35,551 nucleotides of DNA from contig JBGVNP010000057.1 of assembly GCA_045125655.1 (NCBI GenBank), positions 1 to 35,551 of the forward strand, read 5' to 3'. A model generated the notes under the pieces. It ran no database searches and was not told the origin of the DNA. It saw only the letters and a list, made by a program, of their open reading frames with translations. Both the position numbers and the translations under genes were made by a program. This document shows, in pieces, positions 5,844-14,526 of this stretch (the stretch's first letter is position 1; each line of letters starts with the position of its first letter). This DNA comes from RGIG4608 sp045125655 (GTDB taxonomy: Bacteria; Bacillota; Clostridia; Oscillospirales; CAG-272).

Positions 5844-6311
5844 TTAATCGTTATGTGATTTAAACGCGCGTTCCATATCGCGTTTTGCATCGTTGCGCGC
5901 CATATCGTCGCGCTTGTCGTAAAGCTTTTTGCCTCGGCAAAGACCTATCTCGATCTTAACTCGCGAGTTTTTAAGATAAACTTGGAGTGGCACGAGTGTA
6001 TATCCCTTTTGCGCCGTCAAGCCGAAAAGCTTGAGTATCTCCCTTTTATGCAAAAGGAGCTTTTTGGGGCGTAACGGATCCTTATTGAACACGTTCCCCT
6101 GCTCATAAGGACTTATATGCATACCGACGGCAAAAACCTCGCCGTCCTTGATGTCGCAGTATGATTCCTTGATATTCACCTTTCCTGCGCGTATGCTCTT
6201 GACCTCAGTTCCAAAAAGCTCAACGCCCGCCTCGTATCTTTCCTCAACGAAATAGTCGTGATATGCCTTTTTGTTCTGAGCTATTATTTTAACTGAACTC
6301 TTTTCTGCCAT
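5844..6311 (-). CDS. smpB: SsrA-binding protein SmpB
   Basis: A 155-residue protein that binds the tRNA-like domain of tmRNA and carries it into the A site of stalled ribosomes. Family landmarks are NKKAYHDYFVEERYEAG, GTEVKSIRAGKVNI, the DGEVFAVGMHISPYEQGN block, RKLLLHKREI-like PKKLLLHKREILKL and KKLYDKRDDMARNDAKRDM in the C-terminal tail that enters the mRNA channel. Its length is normal. It lies 8 bases after the GNAT gene and 15 bases before DUF1846, so it is almost certainly cotranscribed with both. Its RNA partner ssrA is encoded on the opposite strand about 4.7 kb away, with its own promoter. Confidence 0.97.
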   Translation of the reverse strand: MAEKSSVKIIAQNKKAYHDYFVEERYEAGVELFGTEVKSIRAGKVNIKESYCDIKDGEVFAVGMHISPYEQGNVFNKDPLRPKKLLLHKREILKLFGLTAQKGYTLVPLQVYLKNSRVKIEIGLCRGKKLYDKRDDMARNDAKRDMERAFKSHND

Positions 6312-6319
6312 AATTATCC

Positions 6320-6823
6320 TTATACCAATTTTTCGTAAGCTACCCTTGGCTGACCGTCAAGAAGATGTATCGTTCCGCAATACTCAAAGCCGTTCTTTTC
6401 AAGCATTTTTCTCATAGGAAGATTACCCTCGTGAGTATCAACTCTTACACTACAATAGCCGTTTTCCTTTGCATGTTTCGCAAGGAATCCAACGATTTCA
6501 CTTGCAACTCCCTTGCCGCGATGAGCACCGTCAATGGCTATTCTATGTAGAGCAAGATATTCTCCGTCGCCTATCCAAGCTCCGCAATATATCTTTTTAT
6601 AGGTTGGCTCACCGTTCATCATAAGTGCAAAGGTAGCACAAAGATTTCCGTTATCTTCAACAACAAAGCTCCTTTCAAGTGAGACGTCCTCTTTAACGAT
6701 ATCTCTTGTTGGATAGCCGTATTGCCACTGGTCAATACCAAGACGTCCGATGCTCTCACGCGCATCGGCAATTATCTGCATTATTCTGTCAATATCCTTT
6801 TTTTCTGCAAGTCTAATAATCAT
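6320..6823 (-). CDS. GNAT family N-acetyltransferase
   Basis: A 167-residue single-domain acetyltransferase of the GNAT superfamily, which transfers an acetyl group from acetyl-CoA to an amine; the substrate is unknown. The N-terminus IIRLAEKKDIDRIMQIIADA is the usual first strand and helix. The acetyl-CoA pyrophosphate loop is seen as HRGKGVASEIVGFLAKHA (about residues 99-116). VRVDTHEGNLPMRKMLEKNG followed by FEYCGTIHL is the usual C-terminal part. AAAGGAG lies 6 bases before the ATG. It is 32 bases after the lipoprotein gene and 8 bases before smpB. An RimI-like protein-acetylating role cannot be excluded, but nothing in the sequence favours it. Confidence 0.9.
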   Translation of the reverse strand: MIIRLAEKKDIDRIMQIIADARESIGRLGIDQWQYGYPTRDIVKEDVSLERSFVVEDNGNLCATFALMMNGEPTYKKIYCGAWIGDGEYLALHRIAIDGAHRGKGVASEIVGFLAKHAKENGYCSVRVDTHEGNLPMRKMLEKNGFEYCGTIHLLDGQPRVAYEKLV

Positions 6824-6855
6824 AGCTACTCCTTTTGTATTACCAAAATTTTCGT

Positions 6856-7374
6856 TTATTTATTGCATTTATCGCAAACACCGCTCTTGCCAAGCTCTTT
6901 TGCCTTGTCGGTGTCCGCATTATATATCTGATCCGCACCAAGCAGCGAAGAACAGTTTATATCAGTATGCCAAAGCTCGCCCTCTTTGGTGAAGAAAACG
7001 TCACCCTCGCTTATGGGATTACCCTCAAGCGCGGCATAAAGCTTATCCTCCTCTGTAACAAAGCATCTGGAGCACTCCCTCTCCTTGCCCTCAAGTCTTG
7101 CCTCATCCACACTGCCGTGATATACGGTTTTTGAGTTTGCAAGAAACGAGCATTCATAGGTCGCGTGCCATATAGTACCCGATGCGCTCCAAAAAACGTC
7201 TCCATCCGCCGCGAGCAAAGAGTTTTCTTTATCTATTGCCTCCTGCTTGATGGATGAAAGAACGTCTTCATTTACTAAAATGCCACCCAAAATTCCATTT
7301 TCATCGTCAAGAGAGCAAGCGGATAATATCACAAGCACGGCAAATAAAACTGCCAATATTTTTGCTATTTTCAT
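6856..7374 (-). CDS. Lipoprotein with two Cys/His metal-site-like repeats
   Basis: A 172-residue predicted lipoprotein. MKIAKILAVLFAVLVILSAC is a type II signal peptide with lipobox LSAC and lipidation at C20, so the mature protein would sit on the outer face of the membrane. After a linker come two tandem modules of about 66 residues. Each reads D-V-F-(W/F)...W-H-x4-C-S...G-x4-C-x2-C. The residues are H70, C75, C101, C104 in the first and H136, C141, C167, C170 in the second, with identical spacing. This suggests two HCCC zinc sites resembling the small Ada-like metal-binding domain found on some surface proteins; metal binding is inferred. The gene has its own promoter and leads the smpB operon. 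AGGAAAAATTT precedes the ATG. Confidence 0.8.
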   Translation of the reverse strand: MKIAKILAVLFAVLVILSACSLDDENGILGGILVNEDVLSSIKQEAIDKENSLLAADGDVFWSASGTIWHATYECSFLANSKTVYHGSVDEARLEGKERECSRCFVTEEDKLYAALEGNPISEGDVFFTKEGELWHTDINCSSLLGADQIYNADTDKAKELGKSGVCDKCNK

Positions 7375-7409
7375 AAATTTTTCCTAACAAAACACATTAA
7401 TCTATTTTA

Positions 7410-7438
7410 ATTTTAACACATATTTTAATATATATCAA
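7410..7438 (-). promoter_or_regulatory. Promoter of the lipoprotein-GNAT-smpB-DUF1846 operon
   Basis: TTGATA (7433-7438) and TAAAAT (7410-7415) on the minus strand are 17 bases apart, in strongly AT-rich DNA. The surrounding composition makes chance matches likelier than elsewhere. Confidence 0.5.
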
Positions 7439-7470
7439 TATATTTTTGTTTTTTTAATAAAAATTTTTAA

Positions 7471-7491
7471 GGCATTGCGATCTGCAATGCC
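7471..7491 (-). terminator. Probable terminator of the glycogen operon
   Basis: GGCATTGC and GCAATGCC form an 8-bp stem with a 5-base loop, 7 bases past the GH13 stop. The following minus-strand sequence is TTAAAAATTTTT, a broken U-tract, so efficiency may be modest. Confidence 0.55.
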
Positions 7492-7497
7492 TCAATT

Positions 7498-9411
7498 TTA
7501 TATTTGCTTTAAGATTCTTGCCGAATTAGGAAGAACGTGAATATAATTTTCAAAGCTCTCGTATGAAAGCATATCTATCCACTTTCCTTCAACGTGGGTA
7601 CGATATATATTCTCTCCACCGTTAGCAATAACAACTACGCGGGAATCGTCCTTGCATCTTTCGTATGCAATGGTTTCCTTTCCGTACTCGATGACACGGA
7701 AGGATCCCCTATCGAACGCCTTTTCAATAACTCTTAACTCACCGAGTTTTTTATAGTGCTCAAGAAGCTCAGTATTTTCACGCCCCCAGGGGAAAGGACG
7801 TCTGCAGAACGGATCGTGATAACCCTCCATTCCTGCCTCATCACCGTAAAAGACGGACGGAATACCGTAAACAGTATATTGCAATATTGCTGCCATTTTT
7901 AAGCGTTTTATTGCATTTTCTCTTTCTTGAGAAGTCATTCTCATAACCGCAAGATAGTCGTTTGGCATATCAGGTCGGTAATTATCGCCAAGAACCGTAA
8001 GTATTCTTTCGGTATCGTGTGTGCCGAGAATATTCATAAGAGAATCGCAAACACATCTCGGATATGATGTATAAAGCTCAACGAGAACGTTATATAGCAT
8101 CTCTGCGCTACCGTAAGTAACAAAATCTATAATTCCGTTACGTAAAGGATAGTTCATAACGCTATCAAGCTGTCTGCCGTGAAAGTAGTTTCTTCTCTTG
8201 CCATAGGCAGTCTTTACTGCGGCATTTTCCCATACCTCACCTATAACTATACCCTGTCCATTTGAATTTTTATGCACACATTCACGAAGTCTGTATAAAA
8301 ATTCATCGGGAAGCTCGTCGGCAACGTCAAGACGCCATCCTCCGATGCCCATCTTGGTATACTTTTCGATAACTCCGTTTTCACCTGTAAAATAGTTCAA
8401 GCAATTCTCGTTATTCTGATTGAGCTTGGGAAGAACATCAATTCCCCACCAAGAATCGTAATCGCAAGGATAGCATTTGAAATTAAACCAATCGCGATAA
8501 GGGGAACTTTCACAGTTACAAGCACCGTTGGAATCGTATTTTCCGTACTTATTAAAATAAAGACTATCGTCACCCGTATGATTGAAAACACCGTCAAGAA
8601 TGATACTCATTCCCTTTTCCTTCGCCTTTTCAACAAGGGATCTGAATGCCTCCTCTCCGCCGAACATTTCATCGACGGTCATATAGTCGCCCGTATCGTA
8701 TTTGTGATTTGAATATGCCTTGAAGATGGGACTAAGATAGATAACCCTTGTTCCAAGCTCATTAAGATAATCAAGCTTATCCTCTATTCCCTTCAAATTT
8801 CCGCCAAAAAACATATTGTTGGCAAGTCTATCGCCTTGATTTTTAGCATACTGAGGGACACCGTTATACCAATCCTCATTAATAATGACGTCATTTCTAT
8901 TCCAAGGAGCAATATCGCCCTTTGCAAAACGGTCAACGAAGATATGGTACATTATTCCACTTCCAAACCATTCCTTTGCCTTAAAATAATCCTCATACAA
9001 AAGTAATGAAAATTTTGATTCGGAATGATATGCAAGTTCAAAATCATAGTTGTTTATACTGCTTGTAAAAAGTGTTCTCGTTCCGCGAAGAAACAAAAAT
9101 TCATAAAAGAACAGCGCAGGAACAGGACCGCTGATATGACGGAGATCAAGCTCGATGCTATATTCCTCGCGCCCAAGTTCAAAGCTTGTGAGATTTAACG
9201 GAATATCCCAATAATCCTCACCGTCGCGGTTTATTCTCAAAACCACGCCCTGAGTTCCCATGCTCGTTGGAACACTTATTCTAAAGCGAATATCATCTTC
9301 TACAGAAAATGCCCCGCAATACGAGGCATTTTCCCAAGATGAATCAACTTTTATCTCTTTAATGATCTCGACGCCGTTCGCCGAGGCATTTTCAGTGTGT
9401 CGATTATACAT
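7498..9411 (-). CDS. GH13 alpha-amylase-family hydrolase (neopullulanase/cyclomaltodextrinase-like)
   Basis: A 637-residue glycoside hydrolase family 13 enzyme acting on alpha-glucans. Residues 1-140 form a beta-rich N-terminal domain like those of cyclomaltodextrinases and neopullulanases. The barrel follows with DGVFNHTG (about 273-280), GGWRLDVADE with nucleophile D362, IGEVWE with acid/base E392 and LGTHDTER with D466. GIPSVFYGDEAGMEG lies near the barrel end, followed by a C-terminal beta domain. There is no signal peptide, so it acts in the cytoplasm on stored or imported glucan. It starts 3 bases after the glgP stop, with CAGGAAA as a modest ribosome binding site, and is the last gene of the glycogen operon. 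It probably takes the place of a debranching or maltodextrin-trimming enzyme. Exact bond specificity is not readable from the sequence. Confidence 0.92.
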   Translation of the reverse strand: MYNRHTENASANGVEIIKEIKVDSSWENASYCGAFSVEDDIRFRISVPTSMGTQGVVLRINRDGEDYWDIPLNLTSFELGREEYSIELDLRHISGPVPALFFYEFLFLRGTRTLFTSSINNYDFELAYHSESKFSLLLYEDYFKAKEWFGSGIMYHIFVDRFAKGDIAPWNRNDVIINEDWYNGVPQYAKNQGDRLANNMFFGGNLKGIEDKLDYLNELGTRVIYLSPIFKAYSNHKYDTGDYMTVDEMFGGEEAFRSLVEKAKEKGMSIILDGVFNHTGDDSLYFNKYGKYDSNGACNCESSPYRDWFNFKCYPCDYDSWWGIDVLPKLNQNNENCLNYFTGENGVIEKYTKMGIGGWRLDVADELPDEFLYRLRECVHKNSNGQGIVIGEVWENAAVKTAYGKRRNYFHGRQLDSVMNYPLRNGIIDFVTYGSAEMLYNVLVELYTSYPRCVCDSLMNILGTHDTERILTVLGDNYRPDMPNDYLAVMRMTSQERENAIKRLKMAAILQYTVYGIPSVFYGDEAGMEGYHDPFCRRPFPWGRENTELLEHYKKLGELRVIEKAFDRGSFRVIEYGKETIAYERCKDDSRVVVIANGGENIYRTHVEGKWIDMLSYESFENYIHVLPNSARILKQI

Positions 9412-9414
9412 TGA

Positions 9415-11847
9415 TTATTTATTTCCTGTGATTTTCTTAAGATTCCAGAATTTTTCTACGTACTCCTCGATACTTCTATCTGCTGCAAAGTAACCGGAGC
9501 TTGCGATATTCATAAGGGACATTCTGTTCCACTTCTGCTTATCCGCATAATCCTTGATCATTCTATCGTGTGTTGTACGGTAGGACTCAAAGTCTGCAAG
9601 GCACATGAAGGGGTCTGCAACGCCCATACCTGTAAGAAGGTATCTTGAAATATGAGCAAAGGACTGACCGCCAAAGCCACGGTTGAGGCAATCAATAATC
9701 TTAATAAGTCTATTATTATTGGTATAGAATTCGTTGGAGTGGTAGCCTCTTGCCCAGATATCCTCAACCTCCTTAGCAGTAAGACCGAAGATATACATAT
9801 TCTCCTTACCTGCAGCCGCAAGCATCTCGATATTCGCACCGTCGAGTGTACCGATGGTAAGAGCACCGTTCATCATAAGCTTCATACAGCCCGTACCACT
9901 TGCTTCCTTACCTGCAAGAGAAATCTGTTCACTGATTTCTGCGGAAGGAATAAGTGCTTCTGCCATACTTACGTTATAGTTTTCAAGGAATACTACCCTG
10001 ATCTTGTCACGCACCACGGGGTCATTATCGATTTCACGGCTGATAAAGCAAATGAGCTTGATAATCTCCTTAGCCATCTGGTATCCTGCCGCCGCCTTAG
10101 CACCGAAAATAAATGTCTGGGGCTGTACGTCGAGGTTGGGATTTTCCTTTATGTCAATATAGAGATTGATAATGTTAAGAGCGTTAAGAAGCTGACGCTT
10201 ATATTCATGCAAACGCTTGATCTGAACGTCAAATACAGAATGTGTATCAAGAGCTACGCCTGTCTTCTTATAAAGAAGGTCTGCAAAAGATTTCTTGTTT
10301 TCGTGCTTGATAGAGCGAATCTGCTCAAGAACTGCATTATCGTCCGCATACTTTGCAAAGTTTGCAAGCTGCTCGGGCTCGTGTCTGTATCCTGTGCCAA
10401 TGCATTCGTCAAGAAGGCCCGAAAGCTTGGGGTTGGAATAGCAAAGCCATCTTCTGTGAGCGATACCGTTGGTTACGTTCTCAAATCTATCGGGATACAT
10501 CTTATAGAAATCCTTGAAAGTGCTGTCCTTAAGTATCTCGGAGTGAAGCTTTGATACACCGTTGATGGAGTGAGAGCCGATAACGGAAAGGTTTGCCATT
10601 CTTACCTGACCGTAGCCAATAACACTGAGCTTAGAAATCTTTTCCCAGTTGCCGGGGAATACGTTCCACGCATCCTTGCAGAATCTTTCATTGATCTCTT
10701 TGATGATCTGATAGATTCTGGGAAGCTTGAGCTGGAAGATATCCTCGTTCCAAGTTTCAAGTGCTTCGGGCAATACAGTGTGGTTTGTATAAGAAACTAT
10801 TCTCTTCACTGTATCCCACGCTCTATCCCATGCGAAGTGGTATTCATCAAGGAAAATTCTCATAAGCTCAGGGATACAAAGAGCGGGGTGTGTATCGTTG
10901 ATGTGGATAGCAACCTTGTCTGCTATATTATCAATATTTCCATAAACTGCAATATGATCGCGAATAATACTCTGAATAGAAGCAGAAACAAGGAAATACT
11001 GCTGTGTAAGACGAAGAATCTTACCCTGAGTATGGTTATCGGAAGGATAAAGAACCTTTGTAAGAATATCTGCATTCGTGCTTTCTTCAAGGGCTCTTGC
11101 ATACTCACCCTGTGAGAAAAGATTCATATTGAAGTTATGGATATCTCTTGCCTTCCAAAGACGAAGCAAGGATACTGCCTCGGAGTCTGCTCCCGAGATC
11201 ATCATATCGTAAGGAACTGCTTCATATTCCTCGCAGTTCTCATAGATGACCTCCATATGGTCCTCACGCCATTCCTCGCGAACCTTACCGCCAAGGCGAA
11301 CCTTGAAGATACGGTCAGTTCTGGGTGTGAGCCAAACCTCACCACCGGGAAGCCATACGTCGGGAAGCTCGATCTGAGTTCCGTCAACTATCATCTGTTT
11401 AAATAAACCGTACTCATAGCAAAGCGAAAATCCTGTTGCGGGATAGTCAAGTGATGAGAGGGAGTCAACAAAGCAAGCGGCAAGACGTCCAAGACCTCCG
11501 TTTCCAAGACCTGCGTCGGGCTCGCATTCATAAAGATCATCAAGATCAAAGCCGAGTGCTTTAAGAGATTCCTTGTAGTTTTCTGCAAGACCGAGATTGC
11601 AAAGATTTGTTTTAAGAGATCTGCCAAGCAAGAATTCCATGCACATATAGTACACTCTCTTGCCCTGCTGCTCGTTTACGCGTTTTTTGTATTCTCCTCT
11701 TTTTGCTGTGAGAATATCCTTTACTGTCATGGCAGCCGCCTTATACATCTGCTCTCTTGTCGCTTCTTTAGACGTGCAGCCGAAGTATCTGGCAAGCTTG
11801 CCTTCTAAATTTTCTGTGATTTCGTTCACTGTGGGTTGGTAATTCAT
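9415..11847 (-). CDS. glgP: Glycogen/maltodextrin phosphorylase (GT35)
   Basis: An 810-residue phosphorylase that releases glucose 1-phosphate from alpha-1,4-glucan ends with phosphate and pyridoxal phosphate. The family blocks are VYYMCMEFLLGRSL near the N-terminus, the GLGNGGLGRLAACFVDSL loop, HINDTHPAL and NVTNGIAHRRWL in the middle. The cofactor site EASGTGCMKLMMNGALTIGT, in which the Lys forms the Schiff base with PLP, is followed by LDGANIEM. The length is typical of bacterial enzymes. GGAGGACAC directly precedes the ATG. It lies 39 bases after glgA and 3 bases before the GH13 gene. With the ADP-glucose genes upstream, its likely role is turnover of stored glycogen rather than of imported maltodextrin only. 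Confidence 0.97.
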   Translation of the reverse strand: MNYQPTVNEITENLEGKLARYFGCTSKEATREQMYKAAAMTVKDILTAKRGEYKKRVNEQQGKRVYYMCMEFLLGRSLKTNLCNLGLAENYKESLKALGFDLDDLYECEPDAGLGNGGLGRLAACFVDSLSSLDYPATGFSLCYEYGLFKQMIVDGTQIELPDVWLPGGEVWLTPRTDRIFKVRLGGKVREEWREDHMEVIYENCEEYEAVPYDMMISGADSEAVSLLRLWKARDIHNFNMNLFSQGEYARALEESTNADILTKVLYPSDNHTQGKILRLTQQYFLVSASIQSIIRDHIAVYGNIDNIADKVAIHINDTHPALCIPELMRIFLDEYHFAWDRAWDTVKRIVSYTNHTVLPEALETWNEDIFQLKLPRIYQIIKEINERFCKDAWNVFPGNWEKISKLSVIGYGQVRMANLSVIGSHSINGVSKLHSEILKDSTFKDFYKMYPDRFENVTNGIAHRRWLCYSNPKLSGLLDECIGTGYRHEPEQLANFAKYADDNAVLEQIRSIKHENKKSFADLLYKKTGVALDTHSVFDVQIKRLHEYKRQLLNALNIINLYIDIKENPNLDVQPQTFIFGAKAAAGYQMAKEIIKLICFISREIDNDPVVRDKIRVVFLENYNVSMAEALIPSAEISEQISLAGKEASGTGCMKLMMNGALTIGTLDGANIEMLAAAGKENMYIFGLTAKEVEDIWARGYHSNEFYTNNNRLIKIIDCLNRGFGGQSFAHISRYLLTGMGVADPFMCLADFESYRTTHDRMIKDYADKQKWNRMSLMNIASSGYFAADRSIEEYVEKFWNLKKITGNK

Positions 11848-11886
11848 GTGTCCTCCAAAAATAATTAAGTATTTGCGATTTTTGCC

Positions 11887-13320
11887 TTACATTCTTTCGT
11901 AAAGCATATAGTATTTTCTTGCGGAAATTCCCCAAGAAAAGTCTGTATCCATAATCTTCTTAGCGAATTGAGGATACAATTCTTTATTATGATAAAGCTC
12001 AATAGCCGCACACGTGCGCTCATAAAGCTCACCTGCATAATAGTTTGCAAAGGTAAATCCATTGCCTAAAATAGTTCCGTTAAGCAACCAATATCCCTTG
12101 ATAGAGTCATAAAGACCACCTGTTTCTCTTACTACGGGAATAGCTCCGTAGCGTGACGCGATCATCTGCGAAAGACCGCAGGGCTCGCTCTTCGAGGGCA
12201 TAAGGAATATATCTGCAGCCGCATAAATACGCTTAGAGAGATCTCTGTCGTACATAATGAGCGCACGAACCTTGTCATTTCTATTTCTTTCAAGCTCTGT
12301 AAAGAAATTCTCATACTGTGCCTCGCCCTTGCCGAGCACAACGAGCTGCATATCATTATTGTCTACAAGTCCGTATGCAACCTCACGAATAAGATCGAGT
12401 CCCTTATGGGAAGCAAGTCTTGAGATAATAGCAACAAGCGGAACATCCTCTCTTACGGGAAGACCGAGAGATCTTTGAAGCTCTGTTTTATTTTTTACCT
12501 TTTTATCAAGCTCGCCCGATTCAAAATTACAGAATATCTCTTTGTCGGCAGCAGGATTATAATACTTATAATCAATGCCGTTAAGGATACCTGTAAGCTT
12601 GTGGGCGTTCTTATTAAGTATTGGCGCAAGACCGTGAGCATATTCTTCGCTTCTGATCTCTTCTGAATATCTTGGGCTTACGGTTGTAACAACATTAGCC
12701 ATCTCGATTGCACCCTTCATAAAGTTAACGCAACCGCCGTATTCAAGATAGTCGGAATAATCCAAACCGAGAACGTAGCCGAGTATGCTGTCTGGGAACT
12801 GTCCCTGATACTCGATATTATGAATTGTAAACACGGTCTTGATGTTTTGGTATTCTCTTCTCCAACGATATTGGAAGTTGAGATACGCTATAGAGAGTGC
12901 CGCCTGCCAATCGTGTGCGTGAAGCACGTCGGGATAGTAGCCGAGAACGCTGAGCATTTCAACAGCTGCCTTGCAGAAGAAGGCATATCTTTCCGCCTCA
13001 TCATCAAAGCCGTAAAGCGCCCCTCTCTTAAAATAATATTCATTATCAACGAAATAGTATGTTACTCCGTCCTTTACAAGACTGAGGATTCCGCAGTAAA
13101 GATTTCTCCACGAAAGCTGAAGGTTGAATACTGCCTCAAGCTTCATCTGATCTCTCCACTCGGATTTTATTGCATCATAAAGGGGCATTACCACTCTTAC
13201 GTCAATATCATCGGGATATTCTTTTTTTAGGGCTGTGGGCAATGAGCCGAGCACGTCACCGAGACCGCCCGTTGCCGCAAAGGGCATTACCTCAGCACCG
13301 ACAAATAATATTTTTCTCAT
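11887..13320 (-). CDS. glgA: Glycogen synthase, ADP-glucose dependent (GT5)
   Basis: A 477-residue GT-B glycosyltransferase that extends alpha-1,4-glucan from ADP-glucose. The N-terminal MRKILFVGAEVMPFAATGGL then GDVLGSLP matches the ADP-glucose-binding loop, with Ala where the E. coli enzyme has Lys of KxGGL; this form is, to my knowledge, frequent in Clostridia. HAHDWQAAL and TIHNIEYQG are conserved N-domain motifs. The C-domain has GVLNGID-like TGILNGIDYKYYNPA, LPLVAIISRL-like VPLVAIISRLASHKG, and SKSEPCGLSQMIASRYG with the catalytic Glu, then TGGL. Its length is standard for bacterial GlgA. It lies 57 bases after glgD and 39 before glgP in the same transcription unit. Confidence 0.97.
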   Translation of the reverse strand: MRKILFVGAEVMPFAATGGLGDVLGSLPTALKKEYPDDIDVRVVMPLYDAIKSEWRDQMKLEAVFNLQLSWRNLYCGILSLVKDGVTYYFVDNEYYFKRGALYGFDDEAERYAFFCKAAVEMLSVLGYYPDVLHAHDWQAALSIAYLNFQYRWRREYQNIKTVFTIHNIEYQGQFPDSILGYVLGLDYSDYLEYGGCVNFMKGAIEMANVVTTVSPRYSEEIRSEEYAHGLAPILNKNAHKLTGILNGIDYKYYNPAADKEIFCNFESGELDKKVKNKTELQRSLGLPVREDVPLVAIISRLASHKGLDLIREVAYGLVDNNDMQLVVLGKGEAQYENFFTELERNRNDKVRALIMYDRDLSKRIYAAADIFLMPSKSEPCGLSQMIASRYGAIPVVRETGGLYDSIKGYWLLNGTILGNGFTFANYYAGELYERTCAAIELYHNKELYPQFAKKIMDTDFSWGISARKYYMLYERM

Positions 13321-13377
13321 TTTAATATTTCCTTATCAAAAATTGATTTTACGGGGATAAAAACTCGGGGATAAATA

Positions 13378-14514
13378 TTAAACCGTTGTACCCTTTCCAA
13401 TGTAGAAAGGAAGTGTCTCGTGACCGGAAAGCATCTTTCCGTCCTTGATAGTAACGTCCTTATCCGTAACTACGCAGTTAAGATAAACGTCATCACCCGT
13501 ATAGGTATTCTGCAAAAGGATGGAATTTTTAATAACCGTTCCCTTGCCAACCTTTACGCCTCTGAAAAGAATTGAATTCTCAACAACACCCTCAATAACG
13601 CATCCGTCAGCAACAATGGAATTTGTAACTTTTGCATCACTTGTGTATCTTGTGGGTGCGGAGTTTCTAACCTTTGTATATATAGGTCTGTTCTTAACGT
13701 GGAACACGAGCTTTCTCTTGCTTGAGTCGAGCATCTTCATATTGCAGAAGAAGTATTTCTGCATAGAATCGATATAGTTGAAATATCCATCATATTCATA
13801 AGCAAAGAAGCGGTGCTTGCTGAGATTTCTTCTGATTACATCTCTTGAGAAGCTATCGTATCCTCTTGCTTCGCTCTCATTAATGAGATCAAGGAGATAT
13901 GAACGCTTAACGATCATCATATTGGTGTTGATGTGAAGCTCTCCGTTTTGTCTATCATAGAAAGCGTAGTCAACAATTTCGCCATTGCCGTTGTAATTAA
14001 CTACCTTGATGTATTTATCAAGGGGGAATTTAAGCTCATTAGTATTCACGAGCTTTGTGATTACTGTAATATCGGCATCATTTGCGATATGATTATCAAG
14101 TGCATCGTTAAAGTCTATATTACAGATCATATTGCAATCGGAAATAATGATGTGATCTGCACCGCAGTTTTCAACGAAATTCTTAACGCCAACAAGTGCC
14201 TCAAGGCGTGTTGTATAGAGCTTTTCACCACCTCTTGTACCGCTTGTGATAAAGGGAGGCAAAATTCTTATACCACCCGAACGGCGCGCAAGGTCCCAGT
14301 CCTTACCCGTGCCTATATGGTCGAGAAGGGACTGATAATTATTATGTGTAATAAGACCTACTGTTGTTATATCCGAGTTCACCATATTGGAAAGCGCAAA
14401 GTCGATAAGACGGTATCTGCCTCCAAAGGGTATGCTCGCCATGGTACGGGGCTTTGTAAGCTCGGGAATGGATGCGTCGTGTATATTAGAAAATATAAGT
14501 CCAGCTGCTTTCAT
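13378..14514 (-). CDS. glgD: GlgD, second subunit of glucose-1-phosphate adenylyltransferase
   Basis: A 378-residue homologue of GlgC found in Bacillota. The sugar-nucleotide fold is seen in IPFGGRYRLIDFALSNMVNS and TVGLITHNNYQSLLDHIGTG. The first loop, where active enzymes have GGxGxRL, here reads SNIHDASIPELT. The nucleotide-binding glycine loop is thus missing, consistent with a regulatory or weakly active partner. The C-terminal third has hexapeptide-type repeats (NSIVADGCVIEGVVENSILF, GTVIKNSILL) that form the left-handed beta helix and assemble the heterotetramer with GlgC. It begins 12 bases after the glgC stop, so the two subunits are made together. Confidence 0.95.
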   Translation of the reverse strand: MKAAGLIFSNIHDASIPELTKPRTMASIPFGGRYRLIDFALSNMVNSDITTVGLITHNNYQSLLDHIGTGKDWDLARRSGGIRILPPFITSGTRGGEKLYTTRLEALVGVKNFVENCGADHIIISDCNMICNIDFNDALDNHIANDADITVITKLVNTNELKFPLDKYIKVVNYNGNGEIVDYAFYDRQNGELHINTNMMIVKRSYLLDLINESEARGYDSFSRDVIRRNLSKHRFFAYEYDGYFNYIDSMQKYFFCNMKMLDSSKRKLVFHVKNRPIYTKVRNSAPTRYTSDAKVTNSIVADGCVIEGVVENSILFRGVKVGKGTVIKNSILLQNTYTGDDVYLNCVVTDKDVTIKDGKMLSGHETLPFYIGKGTTV

Positions 14515-14526
14515 ATCGTCACCTCA

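Noticed and set aside
9652..10554. 300-codon open frame on the plus strand, antisense to glgP
   Set aside because: It lies wholly inside glgP, has no ribosome binding site or promoter, is Cys-rich with low-complexity composition typical of an antisense shadow, and resembles no family I know.
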